Shown: piece by piece, positions 9,101 through 17,494 of the stretch
Layout: each line of letters begins with the position of its first letter
How positions within the stretch are numbered: the first letter of the stretch is position 1
From: Rubeoparvulum massiliense
GTDB lineage: Bacteria; Bacillota; Bacilli; Rubeoparvulales; Rubeoparvulaceae
Reading direction: 5' to 3'
Assembly (NCBI RefSeq): GCF_001049895.1
Contig: NZ_CVPE01000005.1
Coordinates: forward strand, 310,001 to 374,000
Length of the DNA stretch: 64,000 nt
The notes under the pieces: model-generated
What the model was told of the DNA's origin: nothing
Databases searched by the model: none
Seen by the model: only the letters and a program-made list of their open reading frames with translations
Program-made: the position numbers and the translations under genes

Positions 9101-9564
9101 TGTTTGTCAGCAAGTGCTTTGTAGCCTAGTGCACGAACTAAGATTGTTAATGCTTCAGCTTGTGTAACAGGTTGGTTAGCACGGAATGTGCCATCTGGAT
9201 AACCAGTTAACAAGTTTTGTTGAACTGCAATGTTTACATAGCCAGAAGCCCATGGAAGAACTTCATCTTTAAATGGAGTTTTACCCACAGCTGCTTGAGC
9301 TGCTTTTTCATAGCCAAGTAAACGAACTACTACAGCAGAGAATTCTGCACGAGTAATAGAGTTGTCTGGTTTGAATGTGCCATCTGGATAACCTTGTAAT
9401 ACTGCTAAGCTAGAAAGAACCTTCACAGCATCAGCAACGTCAGCATTTTCGATATCGCTGTATTGTGCACCTGTTGCCACATTAGCAGCGAAAGCTGGCA
9501 TAGCCATGGTGAAGACTAGCGCGAATGCAAGAAATGTGAGAATACTTTTTTTCATAGCCTTCAT
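6112..9564 (-). CDS. SLH-domain S-layer-type surface protein
   Basis: The predicted 1,150-residue exported protein has a signal peptide (residues 1-26, cut after MPAFA). Three N-terminal SLH domains (~35-85, 97-150, 157-197; motifs GYPDGTFKPDNSITRAEF and GYPDGTFRANQPVTQAEA) should bind the pyruvylated secondary wall polymer. A long Asp/Lys/Val-rich beta region follows. Two C-terminal Ig-like repeats (each with TxxWASDxAAxxxxGVVxRP and TLTNxxxxDTKVxxVxVK) resemble the atrophied bacterial Ig domain. No cysteine is apparent. The start used is the ATG at 9564, after GGAGGAG. A second in-frame ATG at 9633 has its own GGGGG-type site and would give a 23-residue leader. The size and composition suggest the main S-layer subunit. 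Confidence 0.88.
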   Translation of the reverse strand: MKAMKKSILTFLAFALVFTMAMPAFAANVATGAQYSDIENADVADAVKVLSSLAVLQGYPDGTFKPDNSITRAEFSAVVVRLLGYEKAAQAAVGKTPFKDEVLPWASGYVNIAVQQNLLTGYPDGTFRANQPVTQAEALTILVRALGYKALADKQGQWPYNYIVMADSIGLTEELDGVVANQPANRGFVALASEAALTVPKAIASGFTINGEVNYVVSGTQGTKEQTILANDLKFVSQKAIVTAIPRTDSKLDDDEIKIAYKDADDKNVTKTVTVPAGFDFELAFGTETTFYLDNSEVVYAKAGDVLYDAVNTKNIADKKVKLVDADKSYEFADKVTVYIDGKEKDIEDLTVLNYEYGKIALDKSDDIRFIEVYSLPKYLVVEETKDDVVYSYGETLDVEDYTIVKDGKTVKAEDLQQGDIFFYSTTAEFAEVFNNTVTGEISHVFTDGIRVDSEDYSYDKAVYLDEDKLSEFGEDQAKAMKEEGEVTVFLDRLGEMVFISGDLGKVATSSLYSVLKENVVSDTELGRDIAAVEVVKPDGKSQLFKADSKTEFKNGAVTTYAKDFPKNMNVATPGFEKNDIVKLTVNDEGKLTKVEVISGISVTEFKVTSTYASGKKLQDSAVVYLVDGDKYKVFNWADAKEYLSVVKAGKVYFDANDRVVAMRVTDSDAADSYKNYNAYVSDVKNLTGGKQQIKVVIDKTKYEFVVDATPVVTKGSVIVLQVNDKMDAAKVNTNAEDAVVKITGKVSEDPNLRTNTVKIDGVTYEFVSNAYIYDVTNKKAVELRTLKDGDGVELYLVKGTTRFVNVALVTPGEAPKDNITSGVVTYIDETLKVIYVDGVPYVYGAGSMVKSPKGSIIAVGTNGFEAAGTYELAINDEVTDIKVTDGVITSLVANKIATVQTAAVTNVINLLNADAMNPAHATFNTGGEVATARLAYDALTAPAPAQKDYVTNYAKLTAAEAAVASADATNLAADKAALAVGFTAGDSATSVTGNVSLPAGPLTKGTTVTWASDDAAITAATGVVARPTYTAGDKTVKLTATLTNGAATDTKVFTVVVKAAAMNDAEKVAADKAALTIPGDLNNVTANLTLATTGVNGSTISWASDNAAVSTAGVVTRPAGADIRVKLTATITSNAESDTKVIEVIVKGQ

Positions 9565-9697
9565 AACTTTCGTTTCTCCTCCTCTAACATGTTTCGGTTG
9601 AAAGATATTGTTTGTAGTGCTCTGTTCTCTCATATGTACGCACCCCCTTTCCCGAGATGAGCGAGATTTTTATCTCTATCTCTATTTCTATAGGAGC

Positions 9698-9723
9698 TTC
9701 TGTATTCTATATAGAATACAGAA
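9698..9723. promoter_or_regulatory. 26-bp perfect palindrome in the S-layer gene leader
   Basis: TTCTGTATTCTAT is followed directly by its exact complement, giving a 26-bp uninterrupted palindrome about 135 bases before the ATG at 9564. It could be a regulator's operator or, in RNA, a 5' hairpin stabilising the message. A weak promoter (TTGGTT, 17 bases, TATATA on the minus strand) overlaps it. Confidence 0.6.
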
Positions 9724-9755
9724 AGTTGATAACCAATAGCAAAAACTAGCAAAAC

Positions 9756-9797
9756 CTGCAGAATGGACATGTCTTTAAGTATATCCATTTTCTGCAG
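9756..9797. promoter_or_regulatory. Second leader hairpin upstream of the S-layer gene
   Basis: CTGCAGAATGGA pairs with TCCATTTTCTGCAG across a short loop, with two unpaired bases. A third perfect 9-bp hairpin (TTATGAGAA/TTCTCATAA) lies at 9899-9920. Three hairpins within ~220 bases upstream of one highly expressed surface-protein gene suggest a long structured leader. The remainder of the ~500-base gap to yvyE holds no gene I can see. Confidence 0.5.
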
Positions 9798-10142
9798 CGA
9801 CGTAAAGAGGTTAAGTGGTTTACTATATTAAAATGTTGCCTTGCTATCTACACTTCTCTTCTATATCCTTAAACGCATAGGAGAATCAAAAGTTGCGCTT
9901 ATGAGAACTTTTTCTCATAATAAAATCAATACTTCTTCCTACCTATTTCGTTGTCAGAATAGGAATCCCTGCTCTACTAGCAAGTTTTTTCGCTAAAAAA
10001 GAACTTTTTTCAGCATGAATCGTAGAGTACGTATTGAAGATGTTCAATTTACTTTTTCTTGCTTTTCTCTAGAGTGTTAGACGTGACCTGAATATGAAAA
10101 GTTGCGCCTATTTATCCTTGGGAATCGGAGGTTATGATACAT

Positions 10143-10808
10143 ATGATGTACCAATTAATGAAATATCGTACAGTACGTCCAGAAGGTGAGGATGAAATCA
10201 TCATCCAGAAATCTCGCTTCATCGGTTATGTGGCTCATGTGGAGACCGAGGAGGACGCCATTCAGTTCATTGAAGTGATTAAGAAGAAGCATTGGAATGC
10301 CACCCATAACTGCTCTGCCTATATGGTGGGAGAGCATGATGAGAAGCAGAAGGCCAATGACGATGGCGAGCCCTCTGGGACAGCTGGGAAGCCCATCCTA
10401 GAAGTGATTAAGAAGATGGGCTTAAAGGATACCGCTGTGGTGGTGACTCGCTACTTCGGCGGGATTAAGCTAGGCGCTGGTGGATTGATTCGAGCCTATA
10501 GCCAAGCGACAACAGCTGGTATTCTGGCTACTGGTGTGATAGAGCGAACTAGACATCGTCTGGTGAAGGTGACGGTGGATTATCATTGGCAGGGTAAGCT
10601 GGATCATCAATATCGGCAGGCAGGGACCCTGGTACAGGAGACCATTTTCTTAGAGAAGGTGAGCTATCTTGTGGCAGTTCCTAGTGGAACAGAAGCGAGC
10701 TTCCACGACTGGATGCTGGAGTTGACCAATGGTGAGGCGGTTATCGAGGAAATGGAAGAGGTCTATGTGGATGTGGAAGTGAATCCACATGAGCATGATC
10801 TCTCCTGA
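10143..10808 (+). CDS. yvyE: YigZ/YvyE (IMPACT) family protein
   Basis: This 221-residue protein has the IMPACT signature: SRFIGYVAHV, DDGEPSGTAGKPIL and VVTRYFGGIKLGAGGLIRAY, with a C-terminal ferredoxin-like domain (DUF1949, ~140-215). The family is widespread and conserved; E. coli YigZ and yeast Yih1 are relatives. The bacterial function is not settled. GGAGG at 10127-10131 is too close to an upstream ATG at 10134, so the ATG at 10143 is preferred. It is the first plus-strand housekeeping gene here and stands alone, with a terminator ~80 bases downstream. Confidence 0.9.
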   Translation: MMYQLMKYRTVRPEGEDEIIIQKSRFIGYVAHVETEEDAIQFIEVIKKKHWNATHNCSAYMVGEHDEKQKANDDGEPSGTAGKPILEVIKKMGLKDTAVVVTRYFGGIKLGAGGLIRAYSQATTAGILATGVIERTRHRLVKVTVDYHWQGKLDHQYRQAGTLVQETIFLEKVSYLVAVPSGTEASFHDWMLELTNGEAVIEEMEEVYVDVEVNPHEHDLS

Positions 10809-10890
10809 GCGAAGATTGCAAGATATGTAGTAGGAACATTGTCTAGTGAACCGTAGGCTCTTACCGGTTATATACGTGATTAATGGCAGA

Positions 10891-10920
10891 TAACGGACAA
10901 GTGAATGTCCGTTATTTTTA
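10891..10920 (+). terminator. Terminator after yvyE
   Basis: A perfect 9-bp stem (TAACGGACA/TGTCCGTTA) with a 6-base loop is followed by TTTTTATTT on the plus strand. The rest of 10,809-11,187 is AT-rich and shows no gene; it presumably holds the promoter of the next gene. Confidence 0.88.
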
Positions 10921-11187
10921 TTTATGGTACAGGGTGGATGAATAGAACCAATTCATTGATTGACCTCATTAATACACTACGCTCTCGTTGAGGTGACTTA
11001 TAGGTTTGGTTGCTGGCTATTAGCTCGGATTGAATCGCAAAGTTCATGCTTTTGTAACATTAATATATTTATTTTGTATAATCAATGTATATTTAAAGTT
11101 CAACTTATGGTAATATCTTCAATGTACCATTGTAGATATCATCTAGTCGCTTACCATTGTACTTGTTGATGAAGGAGAGTGAATTCT

Positions 11188-11754
11188 ATGAATCGTCGTG
11201 TACCATTCCTACTAGAGGAATTCGCTGAACGTCAGCTCTTCATACCCTCTTCCTTTAAATATAAAGTAGAGGATTATCCACATGGGTGGAACTCTGCGGA
11301 ACTTGCACATTGGGAAGAGCTCTTTCGAGAATATGGGGAGTATCCCACCTGGCACGAAATGGTCATGATGAACAAAGGCAAGAAGTTCACTGATGAAGAA
11401 TACTACTTCTACCTGCAATTCTGGTATACCAGTGCAGAGAAGATGCATGAGAATCGTTTGATTCAGTTCCACAGCTATGATGACTTTGCCTTCTGCTTAT
11501 TTTTTGATTCACTCAGCACCTTATACAAGTGGTATCCTTGTGCACAAAGAGAGTTAGAACCACTTCTAGATCTCTATCACGAGGGGGACTTGGTAGATGT
11601 CTCGAAGAGGGTTACATCGATGAAAGCGCAATTGAACGATGAATTAATGATGAATGTGGATTGGTTGTATCGGTATCATACTACCATCGTTGATAATCCG
11701 CATTTTACGATTGCGAGGTATTATGAGGATTTGATGAGGCATGAGATCTTCTAG
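11188..11754 (+). CDS. Conserved-looking protein of unknown function
   Basis: This 188-residue soluble protein is rich in Tyr, Trp, Phe and Glu (for example EEYYFYLQFWYTSAEKMHENRLIQFHSYDDF). No signal peptide or membrane segment is seen. I do not recognise a family. The ATG at 11188 lies ~10 bases after AAGGAGAG; a GTG at 11179 is in frame but too close to that site. It is a single-gene unit convergent with the second SLH gene and shares a strong terminator with it. Base composition matches the chromosome rather than the accessory blocks. Confidence 0.7.
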   Translation: MNRRVPFLLEEFAERQLFIPSSFKYKVEDYPHGWNSAELAHWEELFREYGEYPTWHEMVMMNKGKKFTDEEYYFYLQFWYTSAEKMHENRLIQFHSYDDFAFCLFFDSLSTLYKWYPCAQRELEPLLDLYHEGDLVDVSKRVTSMKAQLNDELMMNVDWLYRYHTTIVDNPHFTIARYYEDLMRHEIF

Positions 11755-11787
11755 AACATAGGTTGAGGTATACATAGGAGAATGAGT

Positions 11788-11840
11788 AAGGGTGACTCCA
11801 TTCAATCGCTAAATGTGATTGAATGGAGTCACCCTTTTGT
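11788..11840. terminator. Strong bidirectional-looking terminator
   Basis: A perfect 20-bp inverted repeat (11788-11807 with 11817-11836, beginning AAGGGTGACTCC) has a 9-base loop between two convergent genes. The T tract is clear on the plus strand (CTTTTG) and poor on the minus strand. Confidence 0.85.
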
Positions 11841-11856
11841 GCTCTGTTCACTTTTA

Positions 11857-14800
11857 TTATTGTTTTGGAATTCTCTTCGCGTTGCTTAATACGTTCACTG
11901 CAATCGTTGCAGCTTCTGCACGTGTTAATTTCCCTTGGGGTTCATAGTAGAACTTGCTCTTTTCTCCTTCTTTCGCTGCATGTGGTTTCCCTGCCATCAT
12001 GCCCGCTTTAACAACCGATAGAACTGCTGGAGCTGCGTAGTCATCAATATTTCCTGCATCTGTGAATTGCTTTACGAGTTTTGGTTTTGCCTTTTCAATG
12101 GAATCCAGTTTGATTTTCGCTGCTCTTGCGATCATGACTGCTGCATCTTCACGAGTAATCTCATTTCGAGGTTGGAACTGTCCATCCAGTCCTCCTCGGA
12201 TGATACCAGCCCGTGCAGCTGTTTCAATTCGTTTATAATCATATAGCCCACGTGTTGAGTAATCGGAAGGATATACGTCTGTAAAGGTTAAGTTGCCCTC
12301 ATAATCTAATGGAATTTCAAATGCTTTAACAAGCAATGTAGCAAATTCTCCACGAGTGATAGTCTCATTCGGTAAGAACAAGTTCTTAGCTGCATTGTTC
12401 ATGTAACCCTTTGAGTACATCAAATCAAGATTATTACGCGCCCATGGATGGCTAATTACGTCCTCAAAACTGCGACGCATATACATGACTTGATAGTATC
12501 CAAATTCCTTAATTGGTACAGTAATGGTGTGTTTCTTCGGATCTACGACACCACCAACGTTTTCCCATCTCCATCCCGGAATACCACGATGGTCACGATA
12601 ATAGTGGAAGTGATACACCGTTACATATGGCCAACCACTATCGACGATCTTTTCATCATATTGTAAGGTCAATTTCACTTCTTTACCATTATCCGTGATA
12701 GGGACCATTAAATCTTTGTACTCTCGATCATAGAATGCTCTACCCTCATATGGTAAGGTGCCAGATCCTTGAATCGTTTCGGTAATATCATGCTCTTCAT
12801 CCCTTGGCTTCTCAATATAGCCTGCATCAATCCAGAATAGAGGGCTGATAGGGAAGAATCGTTCGGTAGGTTCTTGGAGTAAGTCTGCTCCTCTACCATG
12901 GTCAGGTGAATATCCATCTCGATTCACTTGCCCATCTTTTTGGTCAGCAATTGCGATGACTAATTGTCTTTCAGGTGTTAAATAGTAATTGGTATAGCTC
13001 ATATCATTTCGACGCAGGAAAGTTCCTTTGGGTACGTTAATTTGAACCATATTCGAATGAGCTTTGATTGTACCGTTAAATTCTGTCCAATACTGCGCTC
13101 CAGGTACAACCTTGTCTGCATAAATCACTTCGAATTCTTCGCTTCGCTTTTCTTCTCCACGCATGACATCTACTTTAATCTTATTGGTTTTATTCGCTTT
13201 CAATTCCTTGGTGTAGAATTCAAATACATCCGTTTCCCCTACAACCTTTTTGGCTTCTTTTTTGTTGAAAATGATTTTATCGGCACCTTCAGCTTGAACA
13301 CGAACCCGGAGAATGTTCGTTGTGACAACATTGCTCTTTGATAGATCTGGTTCAATGACGCGGAAGGTTTGTGGTTCTTTCACGATTTCAATGGTCTGAA
13401 TTGTTGTTAATCCGTCATTCTCTGCAATCAATTCAATGATGGTCGTGCCAGTAGGTGCAAGCTTCACTTTTGCGCGCTCGTCATGAGGTCTCGATGTATT
13501 ATTATCTAGGTAAGTTTGAAATCCTTTTACATCGGTTACAGCATCGTATTTTTTCAAATCTATTTCTTTGCTAGAAAAGTATTTTGAAGATGTAAAGTAG
13601 TAATTTTCTTCTTTGGCATTAGGTTTACGTACTACCATCTTCAATGACTTGATATTAATTGCATCCCCCTGAAGGGCAATATAATCTTCTGTCGTATGAT
13701 AAACGCCTGGTCTATTCCCCTTAACGAATTTTGCAGGGGTGTTATTATCAATTGGCATGACATTAACAAACTGTGGTACTTTCGTGGTGAACATATAAAT
13801 GTCAATTCCACTTTTTGCGATTACATTTTTGCGTTCTGTGTCACTGTAGAAATTGAAGGCGATACTTGTTTTACCTTGTTTATTAAATAGCTCGCCATCA
13901 CCTGTGGCCCATGTTGCTTTTGTAGTAGGTATCTCAAAATATATACCATCCACTCTTGACTCCAATTTATACCCTGTTAAGCCCTTGAGTTCTTTTAGTG
14001 ATTTAGTAAATGAACCCACTTTCAATGTAATCTTTTCTTCAACCGTACTATCGTAAGGGAAATTCATGATGTAACCAGTAATCTTGGTGATATTCCCTTC
14101 TTCGCTAAAGGTTTGATTTGCATAGGGACTTTTGAAAATTACGTATGGAATTGGTGTATAGGACACATCATAGGTGAGTTCTGCTGTCTTAGTACCATTG
14201 GATACTTGGATCTTTATCTTGTGCAGTCCTTCGCTCAAGTTATTAAACTTCTCAGAGTCAGTAAATTTTATTTCATAGTAACTATCTTCTTCATTTACTG
14301 TTATCAGCGTTGGATCTACTTTGTCGGTATCATCCAATATCGCTTTATCAATACCTACCTTGACGGTAAAGTTCTTATCAGTACCAAGTTGAATTTTGCT
14401 CACGTGAACCTTGAATTCAACGGGTGTTTTCGTTAGCAAATTGATATTACCATCTTGTAGGAATGTGCCATTTGCAATTGCGTTAGTAATGTATAGTTGA
14501 TCATTTTTAATGATTTGAAAAGGATAGATTCGTTTATTATTATCATCAAACTTCACAATCAATTTCACATTTCCTTTGGCATCAACGTCATTTTTATGAA
14601 TTGGTATGCTTACATCAGTTAATTTGAATTCTTCGTATAGTTCATATGATGTTCCGCCTGTTAAAGCAATATCAATAGGCGTGCCATTTTCATCGTTGAT
14701 AAAGACTTTTACCTCGGTATACTTAGCTGTTTTATTGCCATTGGTATCGATTGTAAAAGGGACTCGAACATCCGTATTTAGTTTAAATTGAATAGGATCA

Positions 14801-15672
14801 GTGGCAAATTCAGTATTGAAAGCAGGCTGCTGTGCTAGGAGCTGTTCACTTGTATCTAGAGCAATTTTTGTATTGTAAGAATATGCTCCTGTGTTATAGA
14901 TTAAATTTCGCTCTAAGGCATACATATCTTCCCCAATGCCTCGACCTGTTAAGGTGATGTAGTTATCACCAGGATATAACCTTAACATGTAAGATGAGTT
15001 AGGATTGATACCTGCATTGAAGTAAAATTGTCCCCTGCTAGGATCTACCTTTACAACTCTTTCAGGATCACTTGTGTTTTTAGCCCATACTTCTTGAAGG
15101 TTCTCACCTTTCCCTTCAATCGCAACAGCAGTGTTACTTTCGGCAGTTTCAGGATAAGGCTTGTCTGCCTTCCATTCTTGACCGTTCACTTTCAAATCAT
15201 AAAGCGTAGGTGCTGCTCGGAAAATAACGTAACCTGGTTGCGATTCCTGAATCGTTCCCTGTTTTTCATAACGTACAGTGATTTTGTTGACGCCTTCAAA
15301 GAGTTGGACGCGATCAAACTCGTATCGGTCTTTAACAAATACACCATTCTCCATTGGAATCTTCGCTGGATTATCTCTTACAAAGATTCGATTCCCTTCA
15401 ACAAGGGTTCCACTTTCATTCACCTGTTCGATCACATAATAGAGATAAGGTATATCATCTTCGGTGATTCCTTGAATATTCCCTGATATAGTGATTGAAG
15501 GTGTTGTTATTTTAGAGATTTTTTCCATTGGTGGCATGATATTATTGGCTACACCATATTGGTCAATTGTAATTGCTCCTGTGATTGCTTGCACTTTCGG
15601 CAATGGTGGGATCATCGTTACCAGAAGTGCAAATACTAACATTAGGATCGCTGATTTTTTCCATGTATTCAT
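11857..15672 (-). CDS. Large SLH-anchored exported protein
   Basis: The 1,271-residue protein has a signal peptide (1-29, cut after KVQA) and a long stretch of beta-rich Ig-like segments (several ~90-residue blocks with TxxPxxISGNI or VEFKVHVSK-type strands). A distinct region around 900-1060 has many Trp/Tyr/His (PGWRWENVGG). Three C-terminal SLH domains (~1066-1265; LFLPNETITRGEFATLLVKA, GQFQPRNEITREDAAVMIAR and PQGKLTRAEAATIAV) anchor it to the wall polymer. AAGGAGG precedes the ATG. It differs from the first SLH protein in having its anchors at the C-terminus, so it is more likely a surface-associated accessory protein than a lattice subunit. No enzyme motif is recognised. Confidence 0.87.
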   Translation of the reverse strand: MNTWKKSAILMLVFALLVTMIPPLPKVQAITGAITIDQYGVANNIMPPMEKISKITTPSITISGNIQGITEDDIPYLYYVIEQVNESGTLVEGNRIFVRDNPAKIPMENGVFVKDRYEFDRVQLFEGVNKITVRYEKQGTIQESQPGYVIFRAAPTLYDLKVNGQEWKADKPYPETAESNTAVAIEGKGENLQEVWAKNTSDPERVVKVDPSRGQFYFNAGINPNSSYMLRLYPGDNYITLTGRGIGEDMYALERNLIYNTGAYSYNTKIALDTSEQLLAQQPAFNTEFATDPIQFKLNTDVRVPFTIDTNGNKTAKYTEVKVFINDENGTPIDIALTGGTSYELYEEFKLTDVSIPIHKNDVDAKGNVKLIVKFDDNNKRIYPFQIIKNDQLYITNAIANGTFLQDGNINLLTKTPVEFKVHVSKIQLGTDKNFTVKVGIDKAILDDTDKVDPTLITVNEEDSYYEIKFTDSEKFNNLSEGLHKIKIQVSNGTKTAELTYDVSYTPIPYVIFKSPYANQTFSEEGNITKITGYIMNFPYDSTVEEKITLKVGSFTKSLKELKGLTGYKLESRVDGIYFEIPTTKATWATGDGELFNKQGKTSIAFNFYSDTERKNVIAKSGIDIYMFTTKVPQFVNVMPIDNNTPAKFVKGNRPGVYHTTEDYIALQGDAINIKSLKMVVRKPNAKEENYYFTSSKYFSSKEIDLKKYDAVTDVKGFQTYLDNNTSRPHDERAKVKLAPTGTTIIELIAENDGLTTIQTIEIVKEPQTFRVIEPDLSKSNVVTTNILRVRVQAEGADKIIFNKKEAKKVVGETDVFEFYTKELKANKTNKIKVDVMRGEEKRSEEFEVIYADKVVPGAQYWTEFNGTIKAHSNMVQINVPKGTFLRRNDMSYTNYYLTPERQLVIAIADQKDGQVNRDGYSPDHGRGADLLQEPTERFFPISPLFWIDAGYIEKPRDEEHDITETIQGSGTLPYEGRAFYDREYKDLMVPITDNGKEVKLTLQYDEKIVDSGWPYVTVYHFHYYRDHRGIPGWRWENVGGVVDPKKHTITVPIKEFGYYQVMYMRRSFEDVISHPWARNNLDLMYSKGYMNNAAKNLFLPNETITRGEFATLLVKAFEIPLDYEGNLTFTDVYPSDYSTRGLYDYKRIETAARAGIIRGGLDGQFQPRNEITREDAAVMIARAAKIKLDSIEKAKPKLVKQFTDAGNIDDYAAPAVLSVVKAGMMAGKPHAAKEGEKSKFYYEPQGKLTRAEAATIAVNVLSNAKRIPKQ

Positions 15673-15796
15673 TCACCGTTTCCTCCTTTGTATCAGGCTT
15701 ACACTGTTAATGATGGTTTACGATTACATCTTTACAGGTCGAATATGCCATACATAATCTAGTGGAGAATATGAAGAACTCTTTAGTAGCTTCAAA

Positions 15797-15820
15797 TTCT
15801 ATGTTTTAAACATATAGAAT
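15797..15820. promoter_or_regulatory. AT-rich inverted repeat in the leader of the second SLH gene
   Basis: ATTCTATGTTT pairs with AAACATATAGAAT with one bulged base, about 125 bases upstream of the start. The ATTCTAT/ATAGAAT ends recall the core of the 26-bp palindrome in front of the first SLH gene, at a similar distance. A shared regulatory or mRNA-stability element is possible. Confidence 0.4.
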
Positions 15821-15924
15821 CATAGTCCTATTCTTGACTACTTATTTTTCGTAGAGACAACACCGCCGAGTTTCCTCCTTTTCCCCGTTTCCCTTACTCT
15901 TGCTTGTTTAACAGACTATTACTC

Positions 15925-15951
15925 TTATCGGCAGAATGAAGGGCAACTATA
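15925..15951 (-). promoter_or_regulatory. Possible sigma-D type promoter
   Basis: On the minus strand TATA, 15 bases, then GCCGATAA resembles the Bacillus sigma-D consensus (TAAA, ~15, GCCGATAT). It would give a ~250-base leader for the second SLH gene. The match is partial and the call tentative. The rest of 15,673-16,100 shows no gene. Confidence 0.3.
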
Positions 15952-16104
15952 AGCAGTTCTATCATCCTACTTGCTTCAACTTTCCTATGTAAGATTTCCC
16001 ATTCCTCTACATTTATTGACGCCTTTTTAATAAAAAAGTTTTGGGTTTCGTGCTAATCTTATGTTCTGTTGGTCATATATAGGCATTTCGTATTATATTT
16101 TGCC

Positions 16105-16139
16105 ACAAAAATAAGCTGGATCCTCTGAAGGATTCCAGC
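16105..16139 (-). terminator. Terminator after the TagO-like gene
   Basis: GCTGGATCCT pairs with AGGATTCCAGC with one bulged T and a 4-base loop. The minus strand continues TTATTTTTG. Confidence 0.8.
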
Positions 16140-16205
16140 CTATGAACATGTTCATTTAAACGACTTTTTCCAAATGATTACGATATTACGATTCCTTCAA
16201 CAAAG

Positions 16206-17330
16206 TTACTTCTTCTGTCCGCTTCCTTGCCCATGTGCAGTGGCTGTTGCCGTTACATGGGGCTGCCGTGCTAGATGCTCCAGATGCAACAAGCTAAGAA
16301 GAGGACGATGATGGCTCAACAATCCTAGCATCTCCGAGCTAAACTGGATTCCAAGGAGTAACACCACCAACATGGTGAGCGCCACCCAAAGGGTGGAAAC
16401 AGAGAAGATAATGGCATTCAAGCCAAAGACCATGCTGATCCCATAGATAATTAAGACAGTCTGCCGATGGGTGAAGCCCATCTGTAAGAGACGGTGATGC
16501 AAATGTCCCTTATCTGCCATGGAGATCGGCTGATTATTCAACTTCCGTCGTACGATGGCAAAGAGTGTATCCCAAATGGGTACGCCCAGCATGACGATCG
16601 GGATGATGAAGGAGAAGAAGGTAACATGCTTAAAGCCTAACACGGAAAGTGAGGCAAGCATGAAACCTAAGAAGAGTGCTCCTGTGTCTCCCATAAAGAT
16701 CTTCGCGGGATGGAAGTTAAAGTAGAGAAAGCCGAGCGTTGCACCGAGCAATGCGCAGGCATAGAGAATAACTACAACATTCCCCATCAGAATAGCCATG
16801 ATTAGCATGGTGGCGGTAGCAATGGCCGAGACACCGGCTGCTAATCCATCTAATCCATCGATGAGGTTGATGGCATTGGTAACCCCCACAATCCAGAGAA
16901 TGGTGAAGGGGATGCCTAACCAGCTCAAATCCCAGCGACCATTGAATGGTAGATTCACCATATCAATGCTCAGTCCAGATACCACCACGACCGTCGCAGC
17001 TAGGAGTTGCCCGAGCAGCTTCTTCCGTGGTGAAATCTGATATTTATCGTCGATCATACCTGTAATCAACACAATTGTACTACCAAGGAAGATACCGATC
17101 GCTTCATGCCAATAAGGTAGATTGGGGTGGAGCATAATATAGATAAAGGCCACCGTTACCCCGATGAAAATGGCCAAGCCCCCCATCTGTGGCATCGCAG
17201 ACGTGTGAACACGCCGCGCGTTGGGATAGGATACAACCTTCCATTTTAATGCTAAGCGCTTGACCAATGGTGTGACCACCCAGGCAATGGCTAAAGCTAG
17301 GAAAAATATTCCCCAATAGAGTGCCGTCAT
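16206..17330 (-). CDS. tagO: Undecaprenyl-phosphate GlcNAc-1-phosphate transferase (TagO/WecA type)
   Basis: The protein has 374 residues and about ten or eleven membrane segments. It carries the polyprenyl-phosphate sugar-1-phosphate transferase motifs: DDKYQISPRKKL (metal-binding Asp pair), TNAINLIDGLDGLAAG, FNFHPAKIFMGDTGALFLG and KGHLHHRLLQMG. This enzyme starts teichoic acid and secondary wall polymer synthesis by linking a GlcNAc phosphate to the lipid carrier on the inner membrane face. The ATG at 17330 follows GAGGTG; a longer frame to 17390 lacks such a site. It lies next to a TagA-like transferase gene and close to two SLH genes, whose products need a wall polymer. MraY is excluded by the WecA-type loop. 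Confidence 0.92.
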   Translation of the reverse strand: MTALYWGIFFLALAIAWVVTPLVKRLALKWKVVSYPNARRVHTSAMPQMGGLAIFIGVTVAFIYIMLHPNLPYWHEAIGIFLGSTIVLITGMIDDKYQISPRKKLLGQLLAATVVVVSGLSIDMVNLPFNGRWDLSWLGIPFTILWIVGVTNAINLIDGLDGLAAGVSAIATATMLIMAILMGNVVVILYACALLGATLGFLYFNFHPAKIFMGDTGALFLGFMLASLSVLGFKHVTFFSFIIPIVMLGVPIWDTLFAIVRRKLNNQPISMADKGHLHHRLLQMGFTHRQTVLIIYGISMVFGLNAIIFSVSTLWVALTMLVVLLLGIQFSSEMLGLLSHHRPLLSLLHLEHLARQPHVTATATAHGQGSGQKK

Positions 17331-17494
17331 ATACGTAACACCTCGTTTAAGTCTCCTTTTCCCACTGAAAATACCGCTGAAAAATACCACTGAAAATTGG
17401 TTCTATTATCTAGCATTCCTGCCTTATCTATTAAACCACCAATGTCATAAAGATTCAACTTGATTTTATACTTGATGCCAGCTCTGCTATTGTC

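Noticed and set aside
15028-15486. 152-residue plus-strand open frame inside the second SLH gene
   Set aside because: It is opposite a clear signal-peptide-bearing SLH protein frame; no start signal and no family resemblance.
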